A DNA stretch of 64,000 nucleotides. Origin: Clostridium_AW sp040797845. Its GTDB lineage: Bacteria > Bacillota > Clostridia > Clostridiales > Clostridiaceae. Under the pieces are notes generated by a model, which saw nothing but the letters and a program-made list of their open reading frames with translations, searched no databases and had not been told where the DNA came from. A program made the position numbers and the translations under genes. Each line of letters begins with the position of its first letter. The first letter of the stretch is position 1. Positions 17,492-26,750 of the stretch are shown piece by piece. The DNA is taken from NCBI GenBank assembly GCA_040797845.1, contig JBFNFA010000013.1, positions 54,849 through 118,848 of the forward strand, in the 5' to 3' direction.

Positions 17492-18154
17492 TTAATTTTC
17501 TTGAGATTTTTTATTGCCAAACCAATCAGCTAAAATATATAATCCTAATAATGCTATGCATTGAAAAGCTACTGCAGGTGCCCACCCTAATACATCAGGC
17601 AGGAATACTCCCTTTTCAGGCATAAACTTTTCTGCCCACCAACCAAAGTCCTTTGCTCCCCATAAGGAACCTATAATAAAGAATATAAAGGCAAGCATTT
17701 GCATTAAAAAGCCTTCCCCCACTCTCATCAGAATCCCAGAAGCACATCCTCCAGCTATTACTGCACCTATGCCAAACATTATGGCTCCAATAGCTATGTG
17801 GACTCCTACTGGTGATATATTACCCGGTATAGGATTTCCTTTAACATAAGCTCCATATTGAATAGATATAAATCCTACACTAGCAGTAGCTATAGTAATA
17901 ATAACTGCCTTAGTAAGGGATGTCCCTCCTGTAAGTACTGGATCTCTTAAGGATGCAGTAAAACAAAATCTAGACCTTTGAAGCGTAAATCCTGCTGCTA
18001 CACCAAACATCCACATAAGGGATGCTCTTGGGTTGTTATTTCCCATAAAAAAACCTACTCCAACAATTGCAATAAATAAAGCCACACCAAATGGTATTTG
18101 GTTAATCCTTTTCTTTTTAGTTCTTCTTGAAACGGAAGTTTTAACTTCAGACAT
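17492..18154 (-). CDS. YeeE/YedE half-transporter, N-terminal-type half
   Basis: 220 residues with a basic cytoplasmic N-terminus (SRRTKKKR) and about six helices. Conserved Cys motifs are RSRFCFTASLRDP and GGCASGILMRVGEG, the hallmarks of YeeE/YedE sulfur transporters. First gene of the yeeE-tusA-yeeE transcript; AAGGAGGTG lies in front of the ATG. With the second half it probably forms the complete thiosulfate or sulfur/selenium channel. Divergent from a LysR regulator. Confidence 0.85.
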   Translation of the reverse strand: MSEVKTSVSRRTKKKRINQIPFGVALFIAIVGVGFFMGNNNPRASLMWMFGVAAGFTLQRSRFCFTASLRDPVLTGGTSLTKAVIITIATASVGFISIQYGAYVKGNPIPGNISPVGVHIAIGAIMFGIGAVIAGGCASGILMRVGEGFLMQMLAFIFFIIGSLWGAKDFGWWAEKFMPEKGVFLPDVLGWAPAVAFQCIALLGLYILADWFGNKKSQEN

Positions 18155-18324
18155 TTTTTCACCTCCTTAATTTGTTTGTTAATTAACTAACTTATAAACC
18201 CAAATCCTTACAATATAATTTTACTACGTGAACCCTAGAGCAAATCATTAGTTTTTCTGATATAAGATTAGATTTTGTTATACTAATATTTTAATTTTCT
18301 GAAAATACTGCTGTAATTATGTGG

Positions 18325-18330
18325 TATAAT
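18325..18330 (+). promoter_or_regulatory. -10 element of the lysR promoter
   Basis: TATAAT within TGTGGTATAAT, 46 bases before the lysR start. No good -35 was found, which suggests an activated promoter. Confidence 0.35.
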
Positions 18331-18376
18331 AGTCTTTGGATAATTAAAATATTAACAATCTAAAAGAGGAGAAATT

Positions 18377-19273
18377 ATGAATATAAATTATTTAATATCA
18401 TTTTTAGAAACTTTGAAACAAAATAGCATATCAAAGGCTGCATCAAGCCTTCACATGACACAATCTGCCCTAAGTCAGCAAATACAATCCTTAGAGAAAA
18501 TGCTAGACTCTCAATTAATGATAAGAAGTAATAAAGGACTTCTCTTAACTGAGGAGGGTGAAATCGTTGAAAGTTATGCAGAAACTCTAATAAATATATA
18601 TGGAAATATGATAAAAGAATTAGAACAACTAAAGAAGTCTAATATGCAGAATATAAAAATTTGCTCCTGTAGCACAGTTGGTCAATATCTTTTACCCTGT
18701 ACATTACATCTTTATAAAAAAGATAGGCATAATCTTAAATTTAATCTTAGAATTGAAGAGAGTAAAAAAGTTATCGATAATGTATTGGATTTGAGTTGCG
18801 ATATTGGTTTTATTAATGGAGAAACAAATATAAAAGGCATGGAATGTTGTGAAATATGTAGTAACGAATTAGTATTTATCTACTCCAATAAAAGGAATAT
18901 AGATAAAACTAATATTAGTATAGAGGAGATATGTGAACTTCCATTAATACTTCCACCGGAGGGGACGAGCACTAGGGAGATAATTAATACACTGATATCT
19001 ATGAAAAATATCAAAAATTTAAATGTTGAAATGGAGCTAGAATCTATTGAAGCGATAAAAGTTTCTGTTATGGCAGACTATGGAGTCTCTATAATCCCTT
19101 ATACCTCTGTAAAAAAAGAAATCCATTCAAAAGTTTTGAAAAAAGCTAGCATAATGGAGCAAATATCTGACTGCAAGATAAGTATGATATATAACAAGCA
19201 TATTGCCTCAAATGTCTACATAAAAGATTTCATAAACTATATTAAAAGATATGGACGAGAGACCTTTTGTTGA
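18377..19273 (+). CDS. LysR-family transcriptional regulator
   Basis: 298 residues. N-terminal LysR HTH (about 1-60, SISKAASSLHMTQSALSQQIQSLEKML) and a periplasmic-binding-like effector domain (about 90-290). The start has AGAGGAGAAATT before the ATG. It is divergent from the YeeE/TusA operon and therefore probably its activator, comparable to CysL/CysB-type regulators that answer to sulfur status; the effector is unknown. A terminator overlaps its stop codon. Confidence 0.85.
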   Translation: MNINYLISFLETLKQNSISKAASSLHMTQSALSQQIQSLEKMLDSQLMIRSNKGLLLTEEGEIVESYAETLINIYGNMIKELEQLKKSNMQNIKICSCSTVGQYLLPCTLHLYKKDRHNLKFNLRIEESKKVIDNVLDLSCDIGFINGETNIKGMECCEICSNELVFIYSNKRNIDKTNISIEEICELPLILPPEGTSTREIINTLISMKNIKNLNVEMELESIEAIKVSVMADYGVSIIPYTSVKKEIHSKVLKKASIMEQISDCKISMIYNKHIASNVYIKDFINYIKRYGRETFC

Positions 19274-19288
19274 TTATACAAAAGGTCT
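19260..19288. terminator. terminator overlapping the lysR stop
   Basis: AGACCTTTTGT (19260-19270) pairs with ACAAAAGGTCT (19278-19288), 11 bp perfect, followed by TTTAT. Convergent genes use it from both sides. Confidence 0.75.
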
Positions 19289-19328
19289 TTTATTTAAAAT
19301 AATAAGTTCTTTTTTATTATAGCTAGTA

Positions 19329-19550
19329 TTATTCCTTTGTTATAGTAATATACCAAATGCCCATTTCCTCTTCTATGTCTATAGATGCCTTCACTGTACT
19401 AAAGGCATCTTTTATATTTTGACAGGAGCAACTATGATCTGTAACTATAGTAATACTCTCTCCGGAAGTTAGTTTCTTGTAGTTAAGTTTTGCTTTTATT
19501 AAAGGAATAGGACAAACATCCAATACACAATCAATAACCCTATTTTTCAA
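19329..19550 (-). CDS. Second TusA-family protein
   Basis: 73 residues beginning at a TTG codon with AAAGGGGGA spaced 6 bases upstream; the longer in-frame extension places this site inside the gene and is rejected. Motif C8VLDVC13PIPLIKAK plus DHSCSCQNI closely parallels the TusA at 17229 (same Cys8/Cys13 spacing and the same DHSC). It stands alone on the minus strand, convergent with lysR. Probably a paralogous sulfur carrier for the same system. Confidence 0.82.
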   Translation of the reverse strand: MKNRVIDCVLDVCPIPLIKAKLNYKKLTSGESITIVTDHSCSCQNIKDAFSTVKASIDIEEEMGIWYITITKE

Positions 19551-19838
19551 ATTTATCCCCCTTTGAATGACAATGATAATTGGATATATATACTTTGTCA
19601 CAAGGATTTTTTACATTATTTACTATATTATACGATAAGAAATTATTCTCCACAAGTAAACCACACTCGTATTCCTAATATCTTACTTAATAATATGCTT
19701 CGAAAGCCATGAAACTTTTTTTAAATACTCCCGCTACATTATTAGATAATGTTTTGATTAAATAAATGCTAAATGATACAATATTACTAAACTATGGAAA
19801 AATAACTCCATTAACTTAAATGAAACAGGAGAAATTTT

Positions 19839-20492
19839 ATGAGTAATAAAAATCGTAACAAAATCTTACCTCCCCAAATACCAGAAATACTAGATATACT
19901 ACCACCCTTTGTTAATATACAAAATGAAGACTTTATCTCTACGGGGATTATTTCTAATTGTTCCATTGAAAATGAAACTGCAGAACGTGTAATCTTAAAA
20001 CAAGTTGTATTTAAGAATGTTATATTCAAAGAAGTATCATTTAAGTTTTTTGATTTGACAGATGTTAAATTTGAAAACTGTGACTTATCTAATGCTGATA
20101 TGAGCGGTGCAATCATACATAGAGTTGAGATGATAAACTGCAAAATTATGGGGATAAATTTAAGTGAATCCACTCTTCAAAACGTTACATTTGATAATTG
20201 CAATGGTCGCTACGGATTTTTTAGATTTTCCCACTGCAAAAGAGTAAGATTTAAAAATTCTTTATTGCATAGCGTAGATTTCCAACAATCCCGTTTTTCT
20301 GAAGTTGAATTTTCTCACTCTAATTTGCAACAAGCAGAATTATCAGGAACAAACTTAAATGGTATTGATTTAAGTAGTTGTGAAGTAGAAGGAATTGGTG
20401 TAAGAATAGACGATTTATCTGGGGCTATAGTGTCTCCAATACAAGCAGTCTCCCTCTCAAAACTATTAGGCCTTATCGTCAAATATGATTAG
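19839..20492 (+). CDS. Pentapeptide-repeat protein, Qnr-like size
   Basis: 217 residues. From about residue 35 to 195 it consists of pentapeptide repeats of the A(D/N)LXX or XX(F/L)XX kind (for example VKFENCDLSNADMSGA, VEFSHSNLQQAELSGTNLNGIDLSS) that fold as a right-handed quadrilateral beta-helix resembling B-DNA. Length and the C-terminal SPIQAVSLSKLLGL segment match Qnr-type gyrase-protecting proteins and their chromosomal Gram-positive relatives. The Qnr loops cannot be judged by eye. Intrinsic fluoroquinolone protection is possible but unproven. Monocistronic; ribosome binding site CAGGAGAAA. Confidence 0.8.
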   Translation: MSNKNRNKILPPQIPEILDILPPFVNIQNEDFISTGIISNCSIENETAERVILKQVVFKNVIFKEVSFKFFDLTDVKFENCDLSNADMSGAIIHRVEMINCKIMGINLSESTLQNVTFDNCNGRYGFFRFSHCKRVRFKNSLLHSVDFQQSRFSEVEFSHSNLQQAELSGTNLNGIDLSSCEVEGIGVRIDDLSGAIVSPIQAVSLSKLLGLIVKYD

Positions 20493-20586
20493 GAATAAGA
20501 AAAGCAATATAAATGAACAAAAACCTTAAATAATTTCATAAGAAAATCGATAATTATTTATAACAAATAAGATTGGAGAAATAGAT

Positions 20587-21855
20587 TTGAAAAAAAGATT
20601 AATTACTAAAATATCACTATTTATTGTGTTTGTAATTTTTATTACTATATTTCCAAGGAAATCTATGGTTCACGGAATGGAAGAATCTATTGATGGTGAA
20701 GTGCGAGCTGTTTGGATGACTACTGTTCATAATATAGATTGGCCTTCAAATAAACATTATAAAAATATAAAGGCACAGAAATCAACTTTAATAGAAAATA
20801 TGAAGTTTATTGAAGAAAATAATATGAACACTGTGTTCTTTCAAGTTAGGGGAATGGGAGATGCTTTATTTCCATCTTCTTATGCCCCATGGTCAAAATA
20901 TTTAACAGGAACTTTAGGAAAAAATCCTGGATATGATCCGTTAAAATTTGCCTTAGATGAAGCTCATCGTAGAAATTTAGAATTTCATGCTTGGTTTAAT
21001 CCTTTTAGAATCGATAGTAATGCTAAATACTTTAATAAGCAAAACTATATAAATAGTTTACCTAAAGGCAGCCCATTAAAAAGTAATCCTAATTGGATAG
21101 TTAGATATGGAAACTACCACTGGTTAGATATAGGTATTCCAGAAGCCCGAGACTATGCAATAAATACCATACTAGAGGTTGTTAAAAATTATGATATTGA
21201 CGGTATTCACATAGATGATTATTTTTATCCTTATCCTGAAAAAGGAATCGTTTTTCAGGATAGCAATACATATGCACAGTACGGTAAAGGATACTCTTCA
21301 ATAGCTGATTGGAGAAGAGATAATGTGAATAAATTTATAAAAGAACTCAACAATAGAATAAAAGAAATCAAACCTCATGTAAAATTTGGAGTTAGTCCTT
21401 TTGGTATATGGAGAAATGGAACTTCCTTTGGAGGATCCCCTACTACTGGATTAAGTAGCTACGACGCTATATATACAGATTCAAAGAAATGGATTGATGA
21501 AGAGTGGATTGATTATATTGTCCCTCAAATATATTGGGAATTTGAGAATAAGCACTCTCCTTATGCTACATTAGTTGATTGGTGGTCAAAGCAAGTTGAA
21601 GATAAAAATGTTCATTTATATATTGGACATGCTGCCTATAAACTAGGAGATGCAAAATCTTACGGTCAGGCATGGGGCAAAAGAAATGAAATTATAAATC
21701 AAGTTAAATATGCAAGAAGTAATAAAAATGTTAAAGGGGAAAGCTTTTTTAGCTTAAGAGACTTAAAAGCGAACAAATTAGGAATTAAAAATATGTTAAA
21801 AACCTTTTATCCCACAAAATCAAAAATTCCTCAAATGCATTGGCATGACAAATAA
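20587..21855 (+). CDS. GHL10 (DUF187) family glycoside hydrolase-like protein, secreted
   Basis: 422 residues starting at TTG after TTGGAGAAATAGA. A hydrophobic N-terminal segment (about 9-24) is a signal peptide or anchor. The mature protein begins with EVRAVWMTTVHNIDWPS, the signature of GHL10/YngK proteins with a TIM-barrel fold; acidic candidates lie in YDIDGIHIDDYFYP near residue 212. Members probably cleave peptidoglycan-associated or other N-acetylated glycans, but biochemical evidence is sparse. Single gene, ended by a clear terminator. Confidence 0.85.
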   Translation: MKKRLITKISLFIVFVIFITIFPRKSMVHGMEESIDGEVRAVWMTTVHNIDWPSNKHYKNIKAQKSTLIENMKFIEENNMNTVFFQVRGMGDALFPSSYAPWSKYLTGTLGKNPGYDPLKFALDEAHRRNLEFHAWFNPFRIDSNAKYFNKQNYINSLPKGSPLKSNPNWIVRYGNYHWLDIGIPEARDYAINTILEVVKNYDIDGIHIDDYFYPYPEKGIVFQDSNTYAQYGKGYSSIADWRRDNVNKFIKELNNRIKEIKPHVKFGVSPFGIWRNGTSFGGSPTTGLSSYDAIYTDSKKWIDEEWIDYIVPQIYWEFENKHSPYATLVDWWSKQVEDKNVHLYIGHAAYKLGDAKSYGQAWGKRNEIINQVKYARSNKNVKGESFFSLRDLKANKLGIKNMLKTFYPTKSKIPQMHWHDK

Positions 21856-21871
21856 TCTTAAATTCAATAAA

Positions 21872-21922
21872 ACCCCGTTAAGCAAGCACAGTAAAGAACT
21901 GTTATACACTACTTAGCGGGGT
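21872..21922 (+). terminator. terminator after the GHL10 gene
   Basis: ACCCCGTTAAG (21872-21882) pairs with CTTAGCGGGGT (21912-21922, one wobble) and is followed by AATTTTTATTTT. Confidence 0.75.
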
Positions 21923-22006
21923 AATTTTTATTTTAAATAATATGTTTTAAAAATTTAAATCTTTATAAAATTATTATATAATTCCTAAATTCTTAGTAAT
22001 AAATAT

Positions 22007-22564
22007 TTAAGAAAAACTATACAAGCAGTCGAACCTATAGTAATCATTAATAAATCCTTCGTATATAAATTCCTTGTTCCCAATTTCAAACAAATCATCT
22101 GCTCTAACTAATTCAGGAACTTTATGTGGATTATAAATGTTACTTTTAATTAATACTTCAGATACAAATTGTGAACAAAAATAATAATTTCTTCTTTTAA
22201 AAGGCTTGTTTAGTAGTACTCCAAAGAGCCCTAAAAAGTTATATCTATATTTTTGTTTTTCTGTTAAAAAAATTTCTACTTCTTTCTTAAGAGAATTGTA
22301 CTGTTCCTCAGTAACAGGTACTCTATATATTAAGCATTCACTTCTCCTAAATTTTCTATAAACTCCACCATATAAACTTTCTTCAACTAACCCTCCTGAA
22401 AAAGGATTATTAGGATTAGTCCTACCAAAAGAATACATCTTTCTAAAGCTGCTATCAAAACTAACTGATGCATGTACATATTTAGTTTCAGAGAAAACAC
22501 CTATTGCCTGTGAAAGCCATGTCCCTGTTCTTGTAAAAATTAAATAAATATATTTATTACTCAT
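22007..22564 (-). CDS. Putative YiiX-like permuted papain-fold (NlpC/P60-related) hydrolase
   Basis: 185 residues without signal peptide. The order of motifs is that of circularly permuted NlpC/P60 (YiiX/YaeF) proteins: a His early in TKYVHASVSFD (about residue 31) and the nucleophile-type Cys later in NYYFCSQFVSEVL (about 129). Such proteins cleave peptidoglycan peptides or lipid-type amides. No partner gene is adjacent. I recognise the fold by motif only; the family assignment is moderate and the substrate is unknown. Confidence 0.6.
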   Translation of the reverse strand: MSNKYIYLIFTRTGTWLSQAIGVFSETKYVHASVSFDSSFRKMYSFGRTNPNNPFSGGLVEESLYGGVYRKFRRSECLIYRVPVTEEQYNSLKKEVEIFLTEKQKYRYNFLGLFGVLLNKPFKRRNYYFCSQFVSEVLIKSNIYNPHKVPELVRADDLFEIGNKEFIYEGFINDYYRFDCLYSFS

Positions 22565-22942
22565 CTCATCATACTAAGCTCCTTTATATTTTTAATATAT
22601 TTGTTTACGTATCTTATTATCAATTATAGAATACAAACCTTAATCTATCATGAAGTAAATATTATATTTTCCTTAAAAAATTCTAATGTTTATTAGAATT
22701 TCAAGAATGTATGGATTAAAATAAACATTAGAAATGTTATTGAAATATGGAAATAAATATATATCTAATAAAATTAACATAAATATTAAGTGTTTTCATT
22801 ATTTTATCATAAATAATGAATGCTACCAACTACTATTAATTAAGCTAATATATATAGTTGCAAACAGTTTAAAATTATCTCATTAGGATAGTATTAGAAT
22901 GTGTTACAATATAATTAACATGTTATGTTAGGAGTGAATTAA
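22565..22942. other. 378-base gene-free AT-rich spacer upstream of recQ
   Basis: No ORF or RNA gene recognised. It contains a 13-bp perfect inverted repeat (22681-22693 and 22721-22733, TTCTAATGTTTAT on the left) and a -10-like TATAAT at 22910-22915 that could serve recQ; no good -35 is seen. Confidence 0.5.
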
Positions 22943-25378
22943 TTGCTTAGCGAAGCTTTAGTTGCTTTAAATGAGTATTATGGATATAAGAATTTTAGAA
23001 AACCCCAAGAAGAGGTAATAAAAAGCATATTAGAAAATAGAGACACCGTAGCAATAATGCCTACAGGAGGAGGAAAATCTATTTGTTATCAAATACCATC
23101 TTTAATATTCAGTGGTATTACAATTGTAATCTCTCCTCTTATTTCCCTTATGAAAGATCAAGTTGATGGCATAAAAGAATTAGGAATTAAATGTGACTAT
23201 ATTAACAGCTCTAGGAGCAATTCAGAAATTGAGGAAATATTATTTAATCTCTCATCAGATAGAATTAAACTATTATACATTGCTCCCGAGCGTCTTGAGT
23301 CCCCAGATTTTTGTGAACTTATGAAGGATCTAAATATATCTCAAATCGCAATAGATGAGGCTCATTGTGTCTCCCAATGGGGTCATGATTTCAGAGGAAG
23401 TTATAAATACATATCTACTTTTATAAAAACTCTAAATAAAAGACCTGTGGTTACAGCTTTTACAGCTACAGCAACTGACGAAGTACGAGCTGATATAGTA
23501 AATCTATTAGGGCTTAATAATCCTAAAGTATTAGTATCAGGGTTTGATAGACCAAATCTAAAGATCTCTACATTAAAAGTTCCAGATAGAACAAAGTTTT
23601 TGCTCCAGTATGTAAAGGAAAATAAAGATGATTCAGGGATTATCTATGCTGCTACAAGAAAAGATGTAGATAAAATTTACTCTTTGCTGGCTGATAATAA
23701 TATAGAAGTTTCAAAGTATCATGCAGGCTTATCTAATGAAGAGCGAAAAAACAACCAAGAAGACTTTGTCTATGATAGATCAAAAGTAATAGTAGCCACT
23801 AATGCTTTTGGAATGGGAATAGATAAATCAAATGTTAGGTATGTAATGCATTATAATATGCCTAAAAACATAGAATCATATTATCAAGAGATAGGTAGAG
23901 CAGGCCGTGATGGTGAAAAGAGTGAGTGTATTTTGCTATTTTCGCCCCAAGATATAATAACGCAAAAATATCTTATTGAAATAGGCATTCAATCACCTAT
24001 GAGGAAAATAAACGAATATAAAAAACTTCAGCAAATAGTAGATTTTATTCATTATAATGGTTGCTTAAGAAAGTATATATTAAATTATTTTGGTGAAGAT
24101 GTTTCCTATGATGATTGTGGCAATTGTAGTAATTGCTTAATAGAAGGAGAAGTTGTAGATAAAACCCTAGATGCTCAAAAAGTTCTTTCTTGTATTTATA
24201 GGATGAAGCAAAGTTTCGGAGTTGGTATTGTTGTAGATGTGCTAAGAGGTTCTAGCCAACAGAAGATTCTACAGTATAACTTTAATGAGCTCTCTACATA
24301 TGGCATAATGAAGGATTACTCTAAAGAAAATCTCAGTAATTTTATTAATACACTAATAGCCCATGGGTATATAGACTTAAAAGATGGTAAATATCCAACT
24401 CTCTTATTAAATATAGAATCAATGAAAATATTAAAGAATGAGAAAAAAGTGCTGTTAAAAGAGATAAATAAGGTTGAAAAGATAAGTGTTAATAACAACC
24501 TCTTTGAAATCTTAAGAGAATTAAGGGCAGAGATTTCAAAATCCGAAGGAGTTCCCCCTTACGTTATTTTTCATGATAATACTTTAAGAGAAATGAGTAG
24601 TAAATATCCTAAAACTGAAGAGGAGATGATGAATATCTCTGGAATTGGTAAGGTAAAATTTGAACGATATGGCGAATTGTTTTTAAATAAAATAATAACT
24701 TATGTAAGCTATAATAATATTGACCTTAGTTCAAGCTTTAATGAAGAAAATAAAGATATATTTGAAGTGGCTACTGATATGAATTTATATACTAGATTAA
24801 AAGAGGTTAGAAATAAAATTGCTAAAAAAGAAAATATTCATTTTACTAGAATTTTTTCTATGAATACATTAAAAGAAATGAGTGGAAGATACCCTCTTTG
24901 CCATGAACATTTATTGGACATTTCAGGTGTTGGACCTATAAAACTTGAAAAATACGGTGATTCATTTTTAGAAGTTATTAAAGAATACTTGGATGAAAAT
25001 AATGTAGTTTCTCATTGGGTTCATAAAGGAAAATCTAAATTGATTATAGATGGAGAAACTAGAAAAAACAATGAAATTTCTATAGATATGCTTAAAGAAG
25101 GTAGGAGCATAGAAGAAATTAGTGATGAATTAGAATCTTCTATTGGAACTATAATGGGATATATACTTAAATTCATCCAGGAAGGTAATGATTTAGACAT
25201 TAATTTAAATCTAAAACAATACTATAATGAGGAAGAAAAAAATATCATTTTAAAAATAATTAGTGAGTTAGAAAATAGTGATTATAAGTCCATTAAAAAT
25301 AAACTTCCTGAAAACTTTAATTATGAAACTGTTATGGCAGTAATACTAGAATTTCATATAGATAATGATAAAAAATAA
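22943..25378 (+). CDS. recQ: RecQ-family 3'-5' DNA helicase, long form with two HRDC domains
   Basis: 811 residues; E. coli RecQ is about 610. SF2 helicase core: Walker A MPTGGGKS near 47-54, DEAH near 138, motif VI YYQEIGRAGRDGE; zinc-binding RQC region with CLRKYI, CGNC and SNC (about 374-398). Then two HRDC domains in tandem (about 517-590 and 614-690, each with GIG/GVG) and a C-terminal helix-turn-helix module of HTH_40 type (about 713-805). It acts in DNA repair and replication-fork processing. TTG start after TAGGAGTGA. Monocistronic. Confidence 0.93.
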   Translation: MLSEALVALNEYYGYKNFRKPQEEVIKSILENRDTVAIMPTGGGKSICYQIPSLIFSGITIVISPLISLMKDQVDGIKELGIKCDYINSSRSNSEIEEILFNLSSDRIKLLYIAPERLESPDFCELMKDLNISQIAIDEAHCVSQWGHDFRGSYKYISTFIKTLNKRPVVTAFTATATDEVRADIVNLLGLNNPKVLVSGFDRPNLKISTLKVPDRTKFLLQYVKENKDDSGIIYAATRKDVDKIYSLLADNNIEVSKYHAGLSNEERKNNQEDFVYDRSKVIVATNAFGMGIDKSNVRYVMHYNMPKNIESYYQEIGRAGRDGEKSECILLFSPQDIITQKYLIEIGIQSPMRKINEYKKLQQIVDFIHYNGCLRKYILNYFGEDVSYDDCGNCSNCLIEGEVVDKTLDAQKVLSCIYRMKQSFGVGIVVDVLRGSSQQKILQYNFNELSTYGIMKDYSKENLSNFINTLIAHGYIDLKDGKYPTLLLNIESMKILKNEKKVLLKEINKVEKISVNNNLFEILRELRAEISKSEGVPPYVIFHDNTLREMSSKYPKTEEEMMNISGIGKVKFERYGELFLNKIITYVSYNNIDLSSSFNEENKDIFEVATDMNLYTRLKEVRNKIAKKENIHFTRIFSMNTLKEMSGRYPLCHEHLLDISGVGPIKLEKYGDSFLEVIKEYLDENNVVSHWVHKGKSKLIIDGETRKNNEISIDMLKEGRSIEEISDELESSIGTIMGYILKFIQEGNDLDINLNLKQYYNEEEKNIILKIISELENSDYKSIKNKLPENFNYETVMAVILEFHIDNDKK

Positions 25379-25386
25379 TTACATTT

Positions 25387-25422
25387 AAGGGATAGAATTT
25401 TACTTTTAAAATTCTATCCCTT
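25387..25422. terminator. bidirectional terminator, recQ / histidine kinase
   Basis: 16-bp perfect stem (25387-25402 and 25407-25422) with a CTTT loop between convergent genes. Confidence 0.8.
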
Positions 25423-25490
25423 ACTTTGCAAAGTAATATTACATAATTTACATCTTTAAAATTGTAAATATTATAGATATGAAAAATTAC

Positions 25491-26750
25491 TTATTTACAA
25501 AATGTTACCATAGCTTTAAAAAGATCTCCATCTATTTCTATATCTAGCTTACCTCCCTGCATTTCCACAATGCTTTTAGTAATAGCTAGTCCTAGTCCTG
25601 ATCCTTCTGTATTTCTTGATTTATCCCCTCTTTTAAATCTGTCAAATATCTCTTCCACATTAAAATCCATTTCATAGGCTGAAACATTTTTTATAGTAAA
25701 AATTATGTTATGTTCTCTTTCTTCTAGATCTATATATACTCTTGTGTTAGGTTGAGAATATTTTAAAGCATTATTTATTAAGTTTTCAAATACTCTCCAT
25801 GTTTTTTTTCCATCTAGATATGCATATATTTTCTCATTGCCTAAGTTAATTTTAAATGCTAAAGGTGATTTTTTAATTTTTTCATCAAATTCAGCAAGAG
25901 CTTGATTAACTAAGGAAACTATATCTACTAATTCAACGTTAAGTTCTACAGATCCACTAGCCATTTTAGAAGCCTCAAATAAATCATCTATAAGTATTTT
26001 TAATCTTTGAGTTTTTCTATCTAAGACTCCTATATATCCTTCTATCTCATCCTTAGATAAATTTTCTCTCTTAAGCAAATCTACATAATTTATTATAGAA
26101 GTTAAAGGAGTTTTTAAGTCATGAGATACATTAGTTATAAGTTCAGATTTTAATCTTTCACTTTTCATTTCACTTTCAAGGGAATTCTTAAATCCTTGTT
26201 TCATATTATTTATATTGTAGGCAAGCCTTGATAGCATTCCTTTTTCTTCCTCTTCAATTGTATAATTTAAATTCCCCGAAACTATTTCATCTGTACCTTT
26301 AATTATTCTATTTAAACTACTTATCTTTTTTAATATATAGTATGGTATTACTAGTACATAGAATAAAGCATATAATAGTGAAATAAACAAAAGATAATTA
26401 TTGTGATTCTCTAGCCGTAAATATCCAATTACTATAGCCATACCAAAAAATGCTGTAAGTATAATAATAAAAGTTGTTTTAAACATAATACTCTTAATTA
26501 TAAAACTGTCTTTAACAGTGGTTCTAATTGTATTAATTACGCCCTTTTCCCATTTAACCTTTCTTTCCTTCTTATTGTCTACTAACTTTATTATGTCTAA
26601 TACATTTAATATGTTTAATATAATACATAGCATTAATAATACAACAAATGTAATCTTTATAAAATTCTTTATGCCTAATCTATCTATAAAAATTATTATA
26701 GTTATTATAGCTATTACTGTAGAATATTCATTTTTCCACTTTATATCCAA
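25491..26750 (-). CDS. Sensor histidine kinase (VanS-like)
   Basis: 419 residues with four predicted TM helices in two hairpins (about 9-24, 31-52, 90-110, 118-140), a HAMP-like stretch, HisKA with the phospho-acceptor His210 in NVSHDLKTPLTSI, and an HATPase_c domain (Asn box LINNALKYS, GSGLGLAI). The start is a TTG inside the end of the preceding regulator gene (23-base overlap), with AAGGTGG upstream; no better ATG lies before residue 40. The overlap implies translational coupling. The signal is unknown; short extracellular loops argue for sensing within or near the membrane. Confidence 0.85.
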   Translation of the reverse strand: MDIKWKNEYSTVIAIITIIIFIDRLGIKNFIKITFVVLLMLCIILNILNVLDIIKLVDNKKERKVKWEKGVINTIRTTVKDSFIIKSIMFKTTFIIILTAFFGMAIVIGYLRLENHNNYLLFISLLYALFYVLVIPYYILKKISSLNRIIKGTDEIVSGNLNYTIEEEEKGMLSRLAYNINNMKQGFKNSLESEMKSERLKSELITNVSHDLKTPLTSIINYVDLLKRENLSKDEIEGYIGVLDRKTQRLKILIDDLFEASKMASGSVELNVELVDIVSLVNQALAEFDEKIKKSPLAFKINLGNEKIYAYLDGKKTWRVFENLINNALKYSQPNTRVYIDLEEREHNIIFTIKNVSAYEMDFNVEEIFDRFKRGDKSRNTEGSGLGLAITKSIVEMQGGKLDIEIDGDLFKAMVTFCK

